From DASRHK01 sp963776465 (GTDB taxonomy: Bacteria; Pseudomonadota; Gammaproteobacteria; Nevskiales; Nevskiaceae): a stretch of 64,000 bases of DNA. Numbering within the stretch: position 1 is the first letter of the stretch; every line of letters begins with the position of its first letter. Positions 50,773-60,905 of this stretch are shown here, one piece after another. Made by a program: the position numbers and the translations under genes. The notes under the pieces are model-generated. The model was given only the letters and a program-made list of their open reading frames with translations. It ran no database searches and was not told where the DNA came from. The stretch is from contig CAVZMV010000001.1 of NCBI GenBank assembly GCA_963776465.1, positions 186,001-250,000 of the forward strand, in the 5' to 3' direction.

Positions 50773-51213
50773 TCAGATGTCGATTTCCGAGGCGCGCAGG
50801 TTGCGCGCCAGCTTGTCGAGCACGCCGTTGACGAACTTGAAGCCTTCTTCCGCGCCGAACATCTTGGCGAGGTTCACGGCTTCGTTCACCACCACTTTCC
50901 ACGGCACCTCGGGCTTGTGCTGCAGCTCGTAGGCGCCGAGCAGCAGCACCGCGTGCTCCACCGGGTCGAGCTGCACCAGGGGACGATCCAGCAGGGGCAC
51001 CAGCGCCTCGGTCAGCTGCGGCGCCGCTTTGACGGTGCCCTGCAGCAGCTCGCTGAAGTACTCGGCGTCGGCGCGGCCCAGCCCTTCGGGCTGGTCGCGA
51101 AACTGGGTGAGGAGCGAGTCCGGCGAAGTCTCGTTGACCAGCCATTGGTACAGCGCCTGCACCGTCAGCCGGCGCGCCAGGCCGCGGCGGCTTTGCGGAG
51201 CGTGCTCGTTCAC
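50773..51213 (-). CDS. nusB: Transcription antitermination factor NusB
   Basis: A 146-residue helical protein binding boxA RNA with NusE. RRGLARRLTVQALYQWLVNE is the RNA-binding Arg-rich start; YFSELLQGTVKAAPQL, ELQHKPEVPWKVVVNEAVNLAKMFG and EGFKFVNGVLDKLA are family blocks. Start overlaps the ribH stop by four bases. Confidence 0.96.
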   Translation of the reverse strand: MNEHAPQSRRGLARRLTVQALYQWLVNETSPDSLLTQFRDQPEGLGRADAEYFSELLQGTVKAAPQLTEALVPLLDRPLVQLDPVEHAVLLLGAYELQHKPEVPWKVVVNEAVNLAKMFGAEEGFKFVNGVLDKLARNLRASEIDI

Positions 51214-51701
51214 CCGAGCTCCCGGATGAACCGGATCATTTCCAGCGCGCTGGCCGTGGCTTCGTAACCCTTGTTGTCCTTGCCGGCGCCGCAGCGCGCA
51301 GCGGCCTGCGCGTCGGTGTTCACCGTCAGCACACCGAATCCGACCGGCACGCCCGAGTCCTGCGACGCTTCACGCAAACCGCGCGAGCATTCACCGGCGA
51401 CGTATTCGAAATGCGGGGTCTCGCCGCGGATCACGGCGCCCAGCGCAACGATGCCATCGAAGTTGGCGCGCTCGATCAGCGCGGATACGGCCAGCGGCAG
51501 CTCGAACGCGCCCGGCACCAGGAATTCCCGCGTCTGCGCGGCAGGCACGCCCCAGTCCTTGAGGCAACGGCGTGCGCCGTCGACCAGCGCCTGGACCACA
51601 CCGACGTTCCAGCGCGTGGCGACGATGGCGATGCTGACGTCCCTGAACTCGTTCTTGCGCGGCCTGGGCGGCGCAGCGTAGCCCGACTTGCCGGCTTTCA
51701 T
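51210..51701 (-). CDS. ribH: 6,7-dimethyl-8-ribityllumazine synthase
   Basis: A 163-residue enzyme joining the ribityl-pyrimidine with dihydroxybutanone phosphate, forming lumazine for riboflavin synthase. IAIVATRWNVGVVQALVDGARR, FLVPGAFELPLAVSALI and ALGAVIRGETPHFEYVAGECSRGL with a His in the active site are typical; VPVGFGVLTVNTDAQAAAR closes the family core. Lies five bases after the ribBA stop. Confidence 0.96.
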   Translation of the reverse strand: MKAGKSGYAAPPRPRKNEFRDVSIAIVATRWNVGVVQALVDGARRCLKDWGVPAAQTREFLVPGAFELPLAVSALIERANFDGIVALGAVIRGETPHFEYVAGECSRGLREASQDSGVPVGFGVLTVNTDAQAAARCGAGKDNKGYEATASALEMIRFIRELG

Positions 51702-51705
51702 TCTT

Positions 51706-52842
51706 CTAGTCGCACGCCACGTAGTCCACCACTTCCAGGCCGAAGCCGGAAATCGCGTGCATGCGCTTGGGCGCCGACAGCACGCGCATCTTGCGCACGC
51801 CGAGGTCCGAGAGGATCTGCGCGCCGAGGCCGTAGGTGCGCAGCACCTGGCGCGAATCGGCGGAGCTCTCGTCGGCCTGCGGCTTGTTGAGCGCCACGAC
51901 CTGCTGCACCAGCTCGCGCGGCGTTTCCGGCATGCGCAGCAGCACGACCACGCCACTGCCCTCGTCGGCGATGCGCTTGAGCGCGCTGCGCAGCGGCCAG
52001 CCGAACTGCTCGTGCTGGATGCCGAGCACGTCGGAAAGCATGTTGCGCACATGCACGCGCACGAGCGTGGGCTCGGCCGCTCGGGTTTCGCCGCGCACGA
52101 GCGCGAAGTGCAAGGTGCTGGCGATGGTGTCCTGGTAGGTGACCATGCGGAAGTCGCCGAACTCCGTGCGCACCTCGGTCTCGGCGACGCGCTCGACGCT
52201 GTGCTCGTTCTGCAGGCGGTAGCGGATCAGGTCGGCGATCGTGCCGAGCTTGAGGCTGTGCTCGCGCGCAAAGCGCTCGAGGTCGGCGCGTCGCGCCATC
52301 GTCCCGTCCTCGTTGAGGATCTCGACGATGACGGACGCCGGCTCCAGCCCCGCGAGACGCGCGAGGTCGCAGCCTGCTTCGGTATGACCGGCGCGGGTCA
52401 GCACGCCGCCGGCCTGCGCCTGCAGCGGGAACACGTGTCCGGGCATGACGATGTCGGCGGGGTTGGCGTCCGGCTTCACCGCCGTCTGGATGGTGTGCGC
52501 GCGGTCGAACGCGGAGATGCCGGTAGTGACGCCTTGCGCCGCCTCGATCGAGACGGTGAACGCCGTCTTGTGCAGGTCTTCCTTGTGCGCAACCATCGGC
52601 GGCAGGCGCAGCTGCTTGCAGCGATCGGCGGTGAGCGTCAGGCAGATCAGCCCCCGGCCGTAGCGCGCCATGAAGTTGATGTCTTCGGGCCGCACCTTGG
52701 ACGCGGCCATGACGATGTCACCCTCGTTCTCGCGGTCGACGTCGTCCATCAGCACCACCATCTTGCCGGCCTTGATGTCGGCGATGATGTCCTCGACGGC
52801 GTCCAGCTCGCGGGGGCGTGGATCGAGCGTAGCGACTTTCAC
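51706..52842 (-). CDS. ribB: 3,4-DHBP synthase with a degenerate GTP cyclohydrolase II domain (ribBX-like)
   Basis: A 378-residue protein. The N-terminal DHBP synthase is intact: LMDDVDRENEGDIVMAA, RYGRGLICLTL, TGISAFDRAHTI, VMPGHVFPLQAQAGGVLTRAGHTEAGCDLARLAG. The C-terminal half has the GCHII fold, but the region that normally has R-x-H-S-E-C…C-D-C is VRVHVRNMLSDVLGIQ: no zinc cysteines. The domain is therefore probably inactive as cyclohydrolase, like the RibBX variant described in Proteobacteria; RibA must be elsewhere. Coupled to ribE by an ATGA overlap (52839-52842). Confidence 0.9.
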   Translation of the reverse strand: MKVATLDPRPRELDAVEDIIADIKAGKMVVLMDDVDRENEGDIVMAASKVRPEDINFMARYGRGLICLTLTADRCKQLRLPPMVAHKEDLHKTAFTVSIEAAQGVTTGISAFDRAHTIQTAVKPDANPADIVMPGHVFPLQAQAGGVLTRAGHTEAGCDLARLAGLEPASVIVEILNEDGTMARRADLERFAREHSLKLGTIADLIRYRLQNEHSVERVAETEVRTEFGDFRMVTYQDTIASTLHFALVRGETRAAEPTLVRVHVRNMLSDVLGIQHEQFGWPLRSALKRIADEGSGVVVLLRMPETPRELVQQVVALNKPQADESSADSRQVLRTYGLGAQILSDLGVRKMRVLSAPKRMHAISGFGLEVVDYVACD

Positions 52843-53438
52843 TTGTCTTCCCTTGCGGCCAGGAGCCGCTCCAGATATCGGGCGATCAGATCCACTTCCA
52901 GATTCACCGCCGCGCCTGCTTCCAGCGCGCCGAGCGTGGTGTGCTGCAAGGTGTGCGGGATGACCATCAAATCGAAGCGGTTCTGCGCGACTTCGTTCAC
53001 GGTCAAGCTTACTCCATCCACGCAGATGGAGCCCTTGCGCGCGATGTAGCGGGCGAGGTCACGCGGCGCCTCGAAGCGCATGCGGTTGCCGCCGCCGTCC
53101 TCGATGATTTTAAGGACTTTGCCGACGCCGTCGATATGCCCCGAAACCAGATGGCCGCCCAGCGGCGTCGCGGGCGTCAGCGAGCGCTCGAGATTGACCG
53201 GCGAGCCGACCTGCCATTTTCCCGCGGTCGTCGCGGCCATCGTCTCGGAGGACAGATCGGCGCTGAACCGATCCTTGCCGATCGTGACCGCGGTGAGGCA
53301 GATGCCGCTGACCGCGATGCTGTCGCCGACGCGCACGCCCTTGAACAAACCACGCGCATGCACGACCACACGCACGTCGCCGTCGCGGATTTCGGCGGAG
53401 GCAATGCGGCCGACGGTCTGGACGATGCCGGTGAACAT
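52839..53438 (-). CDS. ribE: Riboflavin synthase, alpha subunit
   Basis: A 199-residue two-barrel enzyme making riboflavin from two lumazine molecules. Start MFTGIVQTVGRIASAE; SIAVSGICLTAVTI and LGGHLVSGHIDGVGKVLKI are first-barrel motifs; ICVDGVSLTVNEVAQNRFDLMVIPHTLQHTTLG is the second. Coupled by ATGA to ribB. The ribD gene lies upstream on the same strand; its stop codon is 11 bases from the ATG. Confidence 0.96.
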   Translation of the reverse strand: MFTGIVQTVGRIASAEIRDGDVRVVVHARGLFKGVRVGDSIAVSGICLTAVTIGKDRFSADLSSETMAATTAGKWQVGSPVNLERSLTPATPLGGHLVSGHIDGVGKVLKIIEDGGGNRMRFEAPRDLARYIARKGSICVDGVSLTVNEVAQNRFDLMVIPHTLQHTTLGALEAGAAVNLEVDLIARYLERLLAAREDK

Positions 53439-53440
53439 CG

Positions 53441-53476
53441 CCCTCTCCCTAGCCCTCTCCCGCAAGCGGGAGAGGG
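53441..53476. repeat. GC-rich palindrome supplying the end of ribD
   Basis: CCCTCTCCCGC (53453-53463) / GCGGGAGAGGG (53466-53476) with a CCCTCTCCCTAG flank on the other side. Read in the ribD frame it gives the last residues FPLPLAGEG and the TAG stop at 53449-53451. Same plan as 27212-27235 and 31930-31953. Confidence 0.7.
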
Positions 53477-54594
53477 AATAAAGGCCGCGCAGTGACGCGC
53501 AGATCGGGACCGACCTTCTTGAAGTCGACGAACTCCAGTGCGATCCGCTGATGCAGGCTGCGCAGACCCGGCAGCTCCGCCAGGGGCCGGCCATCGTGAC
53601 CCAGCAGCGACGGGGCGTAGTACACGACGAGCTCGTCGACCACGCCCGCCTGCAACAGGGCGCCGGCAAGGCGCGGTCCGCACTCCGCAAACACCTCGTT
53701 GATCTCCAGACGCCCGAGGCTGACCATCGCCGAGGACAGATCGACATGTCCGCCGGCGCTGACGCCGACCAGCTGCACCTCTACCCCGCGGCGCTTGAGC
53801 TCGTCGACCTGATCGCCGCGGGGCCGAACGGCGAGCAGAATGCGCCGCGCGCCGTCCGCCCAGACCTTTGCGTCGATCGGCGCGCGCAGGTGGGTGTCGA
53901 GCACGATGCGGTCGGGCTGGCGCAGGAATTTCCCGCCCTCCGATGGCGCGAAGCGCACGGTCAGCTCGGGATTGTCGGCCAGCACCGTCGCGCTGCTGGT
54001 CAGCACGGCGCCGGCTTCGGCGCGGAGGCGATGCACGTCGGCGCGCGCTTCCTCGCTGGTGATCCACTTGGATTCACCGGTCGACGTCGCGGTGCGCCCA
54101 TCCAGGCTCGCGGCGAGCTTGAGCGTCACGAACGGCCGACCCCGCGTCATCCGCGAGACGAAGCCGCGGTTCAGGCTCTCCGCTGCGTCCTGCAGCAGCC
54201 CGACCTCGACCTCGATGCCGGCCTTGCGCAGCTGGGCGATGCCCTTGCCGGCGACCAGCGGATTGGGATCCTGCATCGCCACCCATACCTTTTGCGGTCG
54301 GGCAGCGATCAGCGTCGGCACGCACGGCCCGGTGCGGCCCTGGTGACAGCACGGCTCGAGCGTCACGAACACCTCGGCGCCACGCGACTTCTCGCCAGCG
54401 GCGCGCAGCGCGCGGATCTCCGCGTGCATCTCGCCGGCGCGCTCGTGGAAGCCCTCGCCGACGACCTTGCCTTTGTTGAGGATCACGCAACCCACGCGGG
54501 GATTGGGATGCGTGGTCGATCGTCCCTGCTCCGCCAGGCGCAGAGCCTGGGCCATGGCTTTCTCGGGCGTGAGCGTCGCGGCGGCGGCAGCCAT
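53449..54594 (-). CDS. ribD: Bifunctional riboflavin-specific deaminase/reductase
   Basis: A 381-residue enzyme performing deamination and side-chain reduction of the early riboflavin pathway pyrimidine. N-terminal deaminase with zinc residues: AGEMHAEIRAL and TLEPCCHQGRTGPC; C-terminal reductase with FVTLKLAASLDGRTAT and LRAEAGAVLTSSATVLADNPELTVR. The C-terminus FPLPLAGEG and the stop codon are supplied by a palindrome. The start at 54594 overlaps the nrdR stop by one base (TGATG). Confidence 0.95.
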   Translation of the reverse strand: MAAAAATLTPEKAMAQALRLAEQGRSTTHPNPRVGCVILNKGKVVGEGFHERAGEMHAEIRALRAAGEKSRGAEVFVTLEPCCHQGRTGPCVPTLIAARPQKVWVAMQDPNPLVAGKGIAQLRKAGIEVEVGLLQDAAESLNRGFVSRMTRGRPFVTLKLAASLDGRTATSTGESKWITSEEARADVHRLRAEAGAVLTSSATVLADNPELTVRFAPSEGGKFLRQPDRIVLDTHLRAPIDAKVWADGARRILLAVRPRGDQVDELKRRGVEVQLVGVSAGGHVDLSSAMVSLGRLEINEVFAECGPRLAGALLQAGVVDELVVYYAPSLLGHDGRPLAELPGLRSLHQRIALEFVDFKKVGPDLRVTARPLFPLPLAGEG

Positions 54595-55112
54595 CAGGGC
54601 TTGCGCGCGCGCTCGGCCGGAGCGATCAGCGGCAGCTGGCTCTTGCGCTGCTCGGCGCCGGGCAGTCGCTTGAGGCGCTCGATCTCTTCGCTGAAGGCGC
54701 TGACGTCCTCGAAGCTGCGGTAGATCGAGGCGAAACGAACGTAGGCGACCTGGTCGAGCTCGTGCAGCTCTTCCATCACCCACTCGCCGAGCTGGCGCGA
54801 GTTGACTTCGCGCTCGCCGGTGGCGCGCAGCTTGGACGCGATGTTCTCGATCGCGCGGTCGACCTTGTCGGGCGCGACGCTGCGCTTGTGCAGCGCCATC
54901 TCCATGCCTTTGCGCAGCTTGTCCTCGTCGAACGGCACCGGGATGCCGTCGCGCTTCATGATGTACGGCATCGCCAGCTGCGCTTTCTCGAACGTGGTGA
55001 AGCGCCCCTTGCACTTCTCGCACTCGCGCCGGCGGCGCACCTGGCTGCCGTCCTCGGCAAGCCGGGAATCGACGACGCGCGTGTCAGGTGCCTTGCAGAA
55101 GGGGCATTGCAC
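54594..55112 (-). CDS. nrdR: Transcriptional repressor NrdR
   Basis: A 172-residue ATP/dATP-dependent repressor of ribonucleotide reductase genes. Zinc ribbon MQCPFCKAPDTRVVDSR … RRRRECEKCKGRFTTFE, then ATP-cone YIMKRDGIPVPFDEDKLRKGMEMALHKR. Located between glyA and ribD, its usual position. Starts one base before the glyA stop. Confidence 0.95.
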   Translation of the reverse strand: MQCPFCKAPDTRVVDSRLAEDGSQVRRRRECEKCKGRFTTFEKAQLAMPYIMKRDGIPVPFDEDKLRKGMEMALHKRSVAPDKVDRAIENIASKLRATGEREVNSRQLGEWVMEELHELDQVAYVRFASIYRSFEDVSAFSEEIERLKRLPGAEQRKSQLPLIAPAERARKP

Positions 55113-56399
<1,287 letters not shown>

Positions 56400-56426
56400 G
56401 CGGCGAATTCCCCAGAAAGAAAAACG

Positions 56427-57524
56427 TTAGTCGACGACCTCGAGCATCAGGTCCAGCGCCTTTCGCGCCGGAACGGCGATCTCCTCCGGCACGCGGATGC
56501 GGTTCACCGTGCGTCCGACCACCAGGTTGTCGAGCACCCAGGCCAGGTGCTGCGGGTCGGTGCGGAACATGGTCGAGCACATGCAGACCGTCGGCGACAT
56601 GAACTGCACGGTGACTCCTTTGGGCTTCATCTCGTCGGCCAGGCGGTTCACCAGGTTCAGCTCGGTGCCGACCATCCAGTGATCGCCGGGCTGCGACGCG
56701 CGCACCGTGCGCAGAATGGTCTCGGTGGAGCCGACGAAGTCGGACTTCTGGCAGACCTCGAAGGAGTTCTCCGGATGGCTGATGACCTTGCCGGTGGGGA
56801 ACTGCTTGCGGAAGTTGTCGATGTGCGCCGGCTGGAACATCTGGTGCACGGAGCAGAAACCCTTCCACAGGATGATCTTCGCCTGCTTGATCGCCTCGGG
56901 TGTGTTGCCGCCCATGGGCTTGGTGAAATCCCACTCGATCATCTTGTCGAGCGGCACGCCCATCTTGAAGCCGGTGTTGCGGCCCAGATGCTGGTCCGGG
57001 AAGAACAGCGCCTTCTCGCGCCGGGCGAACGACCACTCCAGCACCGCTTTGGCGTTCGAGGAAGTACAGACGATTCCGCCGTGGTTCCCACAAAACGCTT
57101 TAAGGTCGGCGGCGGAATTGATGTAGGTGACCGGCGTAACCGACTGATCCGGATCGAGGACTGTGGAGAGCTCCTCCCAGCACTTGCGCACCTTCACCAG
57201 GTTGGCCATGTCGGCCATCGAGCAGCCGGCGGCGAGGTCCGGAAGGATCACCGTGCGCTTGCCGAAGGTGAGGATGTCGGCCACCTCGGCCATGAAGTGC
57301 ACGCCGCAGAAAACGATGAACTCGGCGTCGGACACCTCGGCCTTCTGCGAGAGCTTGAGCGAATCGCCGGAGAAGTCGGCGTGCTTGAAGACCTCGTTGC
57401 GTTGGTAGTGATGCCCCAGGATCAGCAGGCGCTTGCCGAGCATCTTCTTGGCCGCGACGATGCGGGCGTCGCACTCGGCGTCGTCCAGCAGGGAAAATTC
57501 TTGGATGGCAAGCGCTGCGGCCAT
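56427..57524 (-). CDS. nadA: Quinolinate synthase
   Basis: A 365-residue iron-sulfur enzyme condensing iminoaspartate with DHAP in NAD biosynthesis. LILGHHYQRNEVFKHADFSGDSLKLSQKA, FIVFCGVHFMAEVADIL (first cluster Cys), GIVCTSSNAKAVLEWSF (second region) and HPENSFEVCQKSDF plus MSPTVCMCS near the end (later Cys) are conserved. Downstream, on the same strand, glyA follows. Confidence 0.96.
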   Translation of the reverse strand: MAAALAIQEFSLLDDAECDARIVAAKKMLGKRLLILGHHYQRNEVFKHADFSGDSLKLSQKAEVSDAEFIVFCGVHFMAEVADILTFGKRTVILPDLAAGCSMADMANLVKVRKCWEELSTVLDPDQSVTPVTYINSAADLKAFCGNHGGIVCTSSNAKAVLEWSFARREKALFFPDQHLGRNTGFKMGVPLDKMIEWDFTKPMGGNTPEAIKQAKIILWKGFCSVHQMFQPAHIDNFRKQFPTGKVISHPENSFEVCQKSDFVGSTETILRTVRASQPGDHWMVGTELNLVNRLADEMKPKGVTVQFMSPTVCMCSTMFRTDPQHLAWVLDNLVVGRTVNRIRVPEEIAVPARKALDLMLEVVD

Positions 57525-57595
57525 GGTTCTCTCACGGTGTCGCGGACACCGTCGCGGGGCGCCATTTTACCCCCCGGACCCCTTCCCCGACACAA

Positions 57596-57631
57596 GGGAA
57601 TGGTTGCCCGGGGGGCAATAAGCGCATTCCC
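57596..57631. terminator. Nested hairpin after nadA / Ig-like lipoprotein
   Basis: Outer arms GGGAATG (57596-57602) and CATTCCC (57625-57631) surround an inner TTGCCC-GGG-GGGCAA hairpin (57604-57618). The 106-base gap between the lipoprotein stop and the nadA start is otherwise empty. Its outer arm ends at the lipoprotein stop codon; a rho-independent T-run is absent. Confidence 0.45.
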
Positions 57632-59043
57632 TAGGGTTTGGGGGTCACCGTGAACGTGGCCACGTTGGCGCCCGTCACCTGCTGCAGCAGGGGCAAGGCC
57701 GTCGTCGCCGACGTGGCCGTGATGGTGACCGTGCCGCCGGCCGGATTGACGCCGCCGCCGACGCCCGCAAGCAGGAAGTTGGCGCTGGCGTTGACCACGC
57801 CGGCGACCGTAGCGTCGCTGGAGGTCCAGACCACGTGCCGGGTGATGTCCTGGGTGAACAGCGTCTCGCCGACCCCGTCGCAGGCTTCGGCCGCGGGGTG
57901 CGTCGCGTCGACGGTGGTCTTGGTGAAGGTCCCCGTCGCCTTGAACTGCTGCGAGGAGCCGAACACGATCGTGGCGCTCGACGGGCTGACCGCAATCGAG
58001 CAAAGGCTGGCCTTGACCGCCGTCAGCGCCATGTCGTTGGACTGCTTGAAGAGACTCGACGGGGGCGGATTGGCGCAGGTGAACGGGTCCGCGCCCTCAC
58101 CCGGCGTGAAGCTCGACACCGGCGGGAACATCGCGAACATGCCGATGGTGCCCTCGGTCTGCGCCAGCACGTAGTTGCGCAGCGTATTGGTGGCCAGGAA
58201 GCCGATGAAGGCCTGCGGATCCGGCGCGACGCAGTAAGTCGCCTGCACGGAGAGGTCCTGCTGCGTGCCATCGCCGAAGTCGGCCGTCACGATCAGCTTC
58301 TCGCTCGTGGGTATGACGAGCTCGGCGCTATCGAACTCCTTGGAGAGGATCAGCGTCTGGATCGGCTTGACCGTCACGGTGGCGGTGGGCGCCGCGTCGC
58401 AGGCGGTGAACGTGGCCTTGGCCGTCAGCGGCGCGCCCGGTGCGACGGCGCTGACCAGGCCCGTGGTCTTGTCGATGGTCGCGACCTCGTCGTTCGGCGT
58501 GACGAAAGTCCACTCGGCGGTGTTGGTGATGTCGACCGGGCTTCCGTCGATCAGCGCGGACGCGCGCAAGGCCTCCAGCGATCCGGGGGCCATCGAGGAG
58601 TCCCCCGGGCTGATGGAGATGGCGCTGTTGTCGAGGTCCTCGACCGTCACCTCGATCTGCTGGTGCAGCCCGACGTAGTCGAAGCTGACGATGGCCGTTC
58701 CGGGCGCGATCGGCGTCATCGTGCCGGCGGTGAACACCACGCCTTCGTCCTGGCCGGGAACGTCGTCCACCCCGATCTCGCCGTTGCTGACGTGCACGAC
58801 GCTCTCGTCGGAGGAGGACCAGCGGCCGCGCGTGGTGTATTCGCCGACTTCGCCGTCGGTGAACTTCCCGTACGCGCGCAGCTGGTCGCGCACGCAGCGG
58901 AAGATCTTGGTGCTGGCGACGGTCTCGGTGCTGGTGGTGATGACCACCGGCACGACGGCCAGGGTCTCCAGCTTGTTGCCGTCACCGATGCCATTGCATC
59001 CGGCGACGAGCAGGCCGGCCAACGCGATTCCAAACGATCTCAT
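57631..59043 (-). CDS. Ig-like (BIG2) repeat lipoprotein
   Basis: A 470-residue lipoprotein with lipobox LVAGC in MRSFGIALAGLLVAGC. The body is made of three or more BIG2-type modules (SISPGDSSMAPGS, WTFVTPNDEVATIDKTTGLVSAVAPG, IAVSPSSATIVFGSSQQFKATGTFTK … HVVWTSSDATVAGVVNASANFLLAG). This is a surface-type protein with unknown ligand. AAGGAG lies before ATG 59043; a longer frame adds only eight residues. It lies 20 bases after the aspS stop on the same strand. Confidence 0.82.
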   Translation of the reverse strand: MRSFGIALAGLLVAGCNGIGDGNKLETLAVVPVVITTSTETVASTKIFRCVRDQLRAYGKFTDGEVGEYTTRGRWSSSDESVVHVSNGEIGVDDVPGQDEGVVFTAGTMTPIAPGTAIVSFDYVGLHQQIEVTVEDLDNSAISISPGDSSMAPGSLEALRASALIDGSPVDITNTAEWTFVTPNDEVATIDKTTGLVSAVAPGAPLTAKATFTACDAAPTATVTVKPIQTLILSKEFDSAELVIPTSEKLIVTADFGDGTQQDLSVQATYCVAPDPQAFIGFLATNTLRNYVLAQTEGTIGMFAMFPPVSSFTPGEGADPFTCANPPPSSLFKQSNDMALTAVKASLCSIAVSPSSATIVFGSSQQFKATGTFTKTTVDATHPAAEACDGVGETLFTQDITRHVVWTSSDATVAGVVNASANFLLAGVGGGVNPAGGTVTITATSATTALPLLQQVTGANVATFTVTPKP

Positions 59044-59063
59044 CGAAACTCCTTGATGCTTCT

Positions 59064-60854
59064 TCACGCCGACGGCGCCGCCTTGGCAGGGACCGTCGAG
59101 CGGATGTGTAGTTCACGCAGCTGGCGCTCGTCGACCGTCGACGGCGCGTTGGTCAGCGGATCGTGCGCCGTCTGGGTCTTGGGGAAGGCGATGACCTCGC
59201 GGATCGAGTCGCCGCCGGCAAGCAGCATCACCATCCGGTCGATGCCGATCGCAAGGCCGCCGTGCGGCGGCGCGCCGTACGACAGGGCCTCCAGCAGGAA
59301 TCCGAATTTCTTCTCCTGCTCCTCGGGCGAGATGCCGAGCAGGTCGAACACCGCCTGCTGGATGTCGGGACGGTGGATACGAACGCTGCCGCCGCCGAGC
59401 TCGGTGCCGTTGACGACGATGTCGTAGCCCTGCGAGAGGATGGTGCCGGGCTGGTTCTTGATCTGCTCGGCGTCCATCTGCTTGGGCGCAGTGAACGGAT
59501 GGTGCAGCGAGGCCCAGTAGCCGCCTTCCTTGTCTTCCCACTCGAACATCGGCCAGTCGACGACCCAAAGTGCGCGCCAGCCCTGTGTCGTGAGCTTGAG
59601 GTCGTTGCCGATCTTCAGGCGCAGCGCGCCCAGCGCGTCACTGACCACGCGCCACTTGTCGGCGCCGAAGAAGATGACGTCGCCGTCCTGCGCGCCGGTG
59701 CGCTCGAGGATTCCCTTGAGCGCGTTGTCGTGGATGTTCTTGACGATCGGCGACTGCAGGCCGTCCCTGCCCTTGGCCTTCTCATTGACGACGATGTAGG
59801 CCAGGCCCTTGGCGCCGTACTGCTTGACGAATTCCGTGCAGGCGTCGATCTGTCCGCGCGAGAGCTTCTCGCGGCCGCCAGGGACGCGCAGCGCGGCGAC
59901 GCGGCACTTGGGATCCTTGGCCGGTCCGGAGAACACCTTGAAGTCGACGTCGGCGACGAGGTCTTTCACCTCGACGAGCTCGAGCGGGTTGCGCAGATCC
60001 GGCTTGTCGGAGCCGTAGCGCGCCATGGCCTCGGCGTACGACAGGTGCGGCAGCTTGCCGAAATCGACGTTGATCATCTCCTTCCACAGGCCGACGACCA
60101 GGCCCTCGATGATCGCCATGATCTCTTCCTGCGTCAGGAACGAGGTCTCGACGTCGAGCTGGGTGAACTCGGGCTGGCGGTCGGCGCGCAGGTCCTCGTC
60201 GCGGAAGCAGCGCGCGATCTGGTAGTAGCGGTCCAGCCCCGACATCATCAAGAGCTGCTTGAAGAGCTGCGGCGACTGCGGCAGCGCGAAGAACTGTCCG
60301 GGATGCGTCCGCGACGGAACGAGGTAATCGCGCGCGCCTTCGGGAGTCGCCTTGGTCAGGATCGGCGTCTCGACGTCGACGAAGCCCTGCGCGTCCATGT
60401 AGTCGCGGATGTACTTCACCACGCGATGGCGCAGGCGCAGGTTCTGCTGCATCAGCGGGCGGCGCAGGTCGATGTAGCGGTACTTCAGGCGCGTGTCCTC
60501 GCCGACGGTCTCGTCGTCGGGATGGAAGGGCGGCGTTTCGGACTTGTTGAGGAGCTCCACTTCCTGGCCCAGCACCTCGATCTTGCCGGTCGGCAGGTTC
60601 GGGTTCTCGGTGCCGGCCGGACGCGGCCGCACCTTGCCGGTGATCTTGACCACGTACTCGGAGCGCAGCTTGTCGGCGGCAGCGAAGGCGGCCTTCGTAT
60701 CCGGATCGAACACGCACTGCAGCAGACCCGCGCGATCGCGCAGGTCGATGAAGATCACGCCGCCGTGGTCACGGCGGCGGTGCATCCAGCCGCAGACGGT
60801 GACGGTCTGTCCGGTGAGGCGCTCGGTGACCTCGCCGCAATAGTGGGAACGCAT
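59064..60854 (-). CDS. aspS: Aspartyl-tRNA synthetase
   Basis: A 596-residue class IIb synthetase of the bacterial type with GAD insertion. N-terminal OB-fold GEVTERLTGQTVTVCGWMHRRRDHGGVIFIDLRDRAG; motif 2 RYYQIARCFRDEDLRADRQPEFTQLDVETSF; motif 3 GLAIGIDRMVMLLAG. The start at 60854 (MRSHYCGEV) is standard. The gene is followed by a BIG2 lipoprotein and preceded by DUF502, a typical betaproteobacterial order. Confidence 0.97.
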   Translation of the reverse strand: MRSHYCGEVTERLTGQTVTVCGWMHRRRDHGGVIFIDLRDRAGLLQCVFDPDTKAAFAAADKLRSEYVVKITGKVRPRPAGTENPNLPTGKIEVLGQEVELLNKSETPPFHPDDETVGEDTRLKYRYIDLRRPLMQQNLRLRHRVVKYIRDYMDAQGFVDVETPILTKATPEGARDYLVPSRTHPGQFFALPQSPQLFKQLLMMSGLDRYYQIARCFRDEDLRADRQPEFTQLDVETSFLTQEEIMAIIEGLVVGLWKEMINVDFGKLPHLSYAEAMARYGSDKPDLRNPLELVEVKDLVADVDFKVFSGPAKDPKCRVAALRVPGGREKLSRGQIDACTEFVKQYGAKGLAYIVVNEKAKGRDGLQSPIVKNIHDNALKGILERTGAQDGDVIFFGADKWRVVSDALGALRLKIGNDLKLTTQGWRALWVVDWPMFEWEDKEGGYWASLHHPFTAPKQMDAEQIKNQPGTILSQGYDIVVNGTELGGGSVRIHRPDIQQAVFDLLGISPEEQEKKFGFLLEALSYGAPPHGGLAIGIDRMVMLLAGGDSIREVIAFPKTQTAHDPLTNAPSTVDERQLRELHIRSTVPAKAAPSA

Positions 60855-60905
60855 GGTTCGTCAGGGGTAGAAAAATCAGCCGCGCATTGTAGCGGGCGCG
60901 GGGAA

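Noticed and set aside
52839..54594. An FMN riboswitch near the riboflavin genes
   Set aside because: The rib genes overlap or lie within a dozen bases of each other; there is no leader of sufficient length in the window.
56400..56426. A glycine or serine riboswitch before glyA
   Set aside because: Only 27 bases separate nadA and glyA, too short for a riboswitch aptamer.
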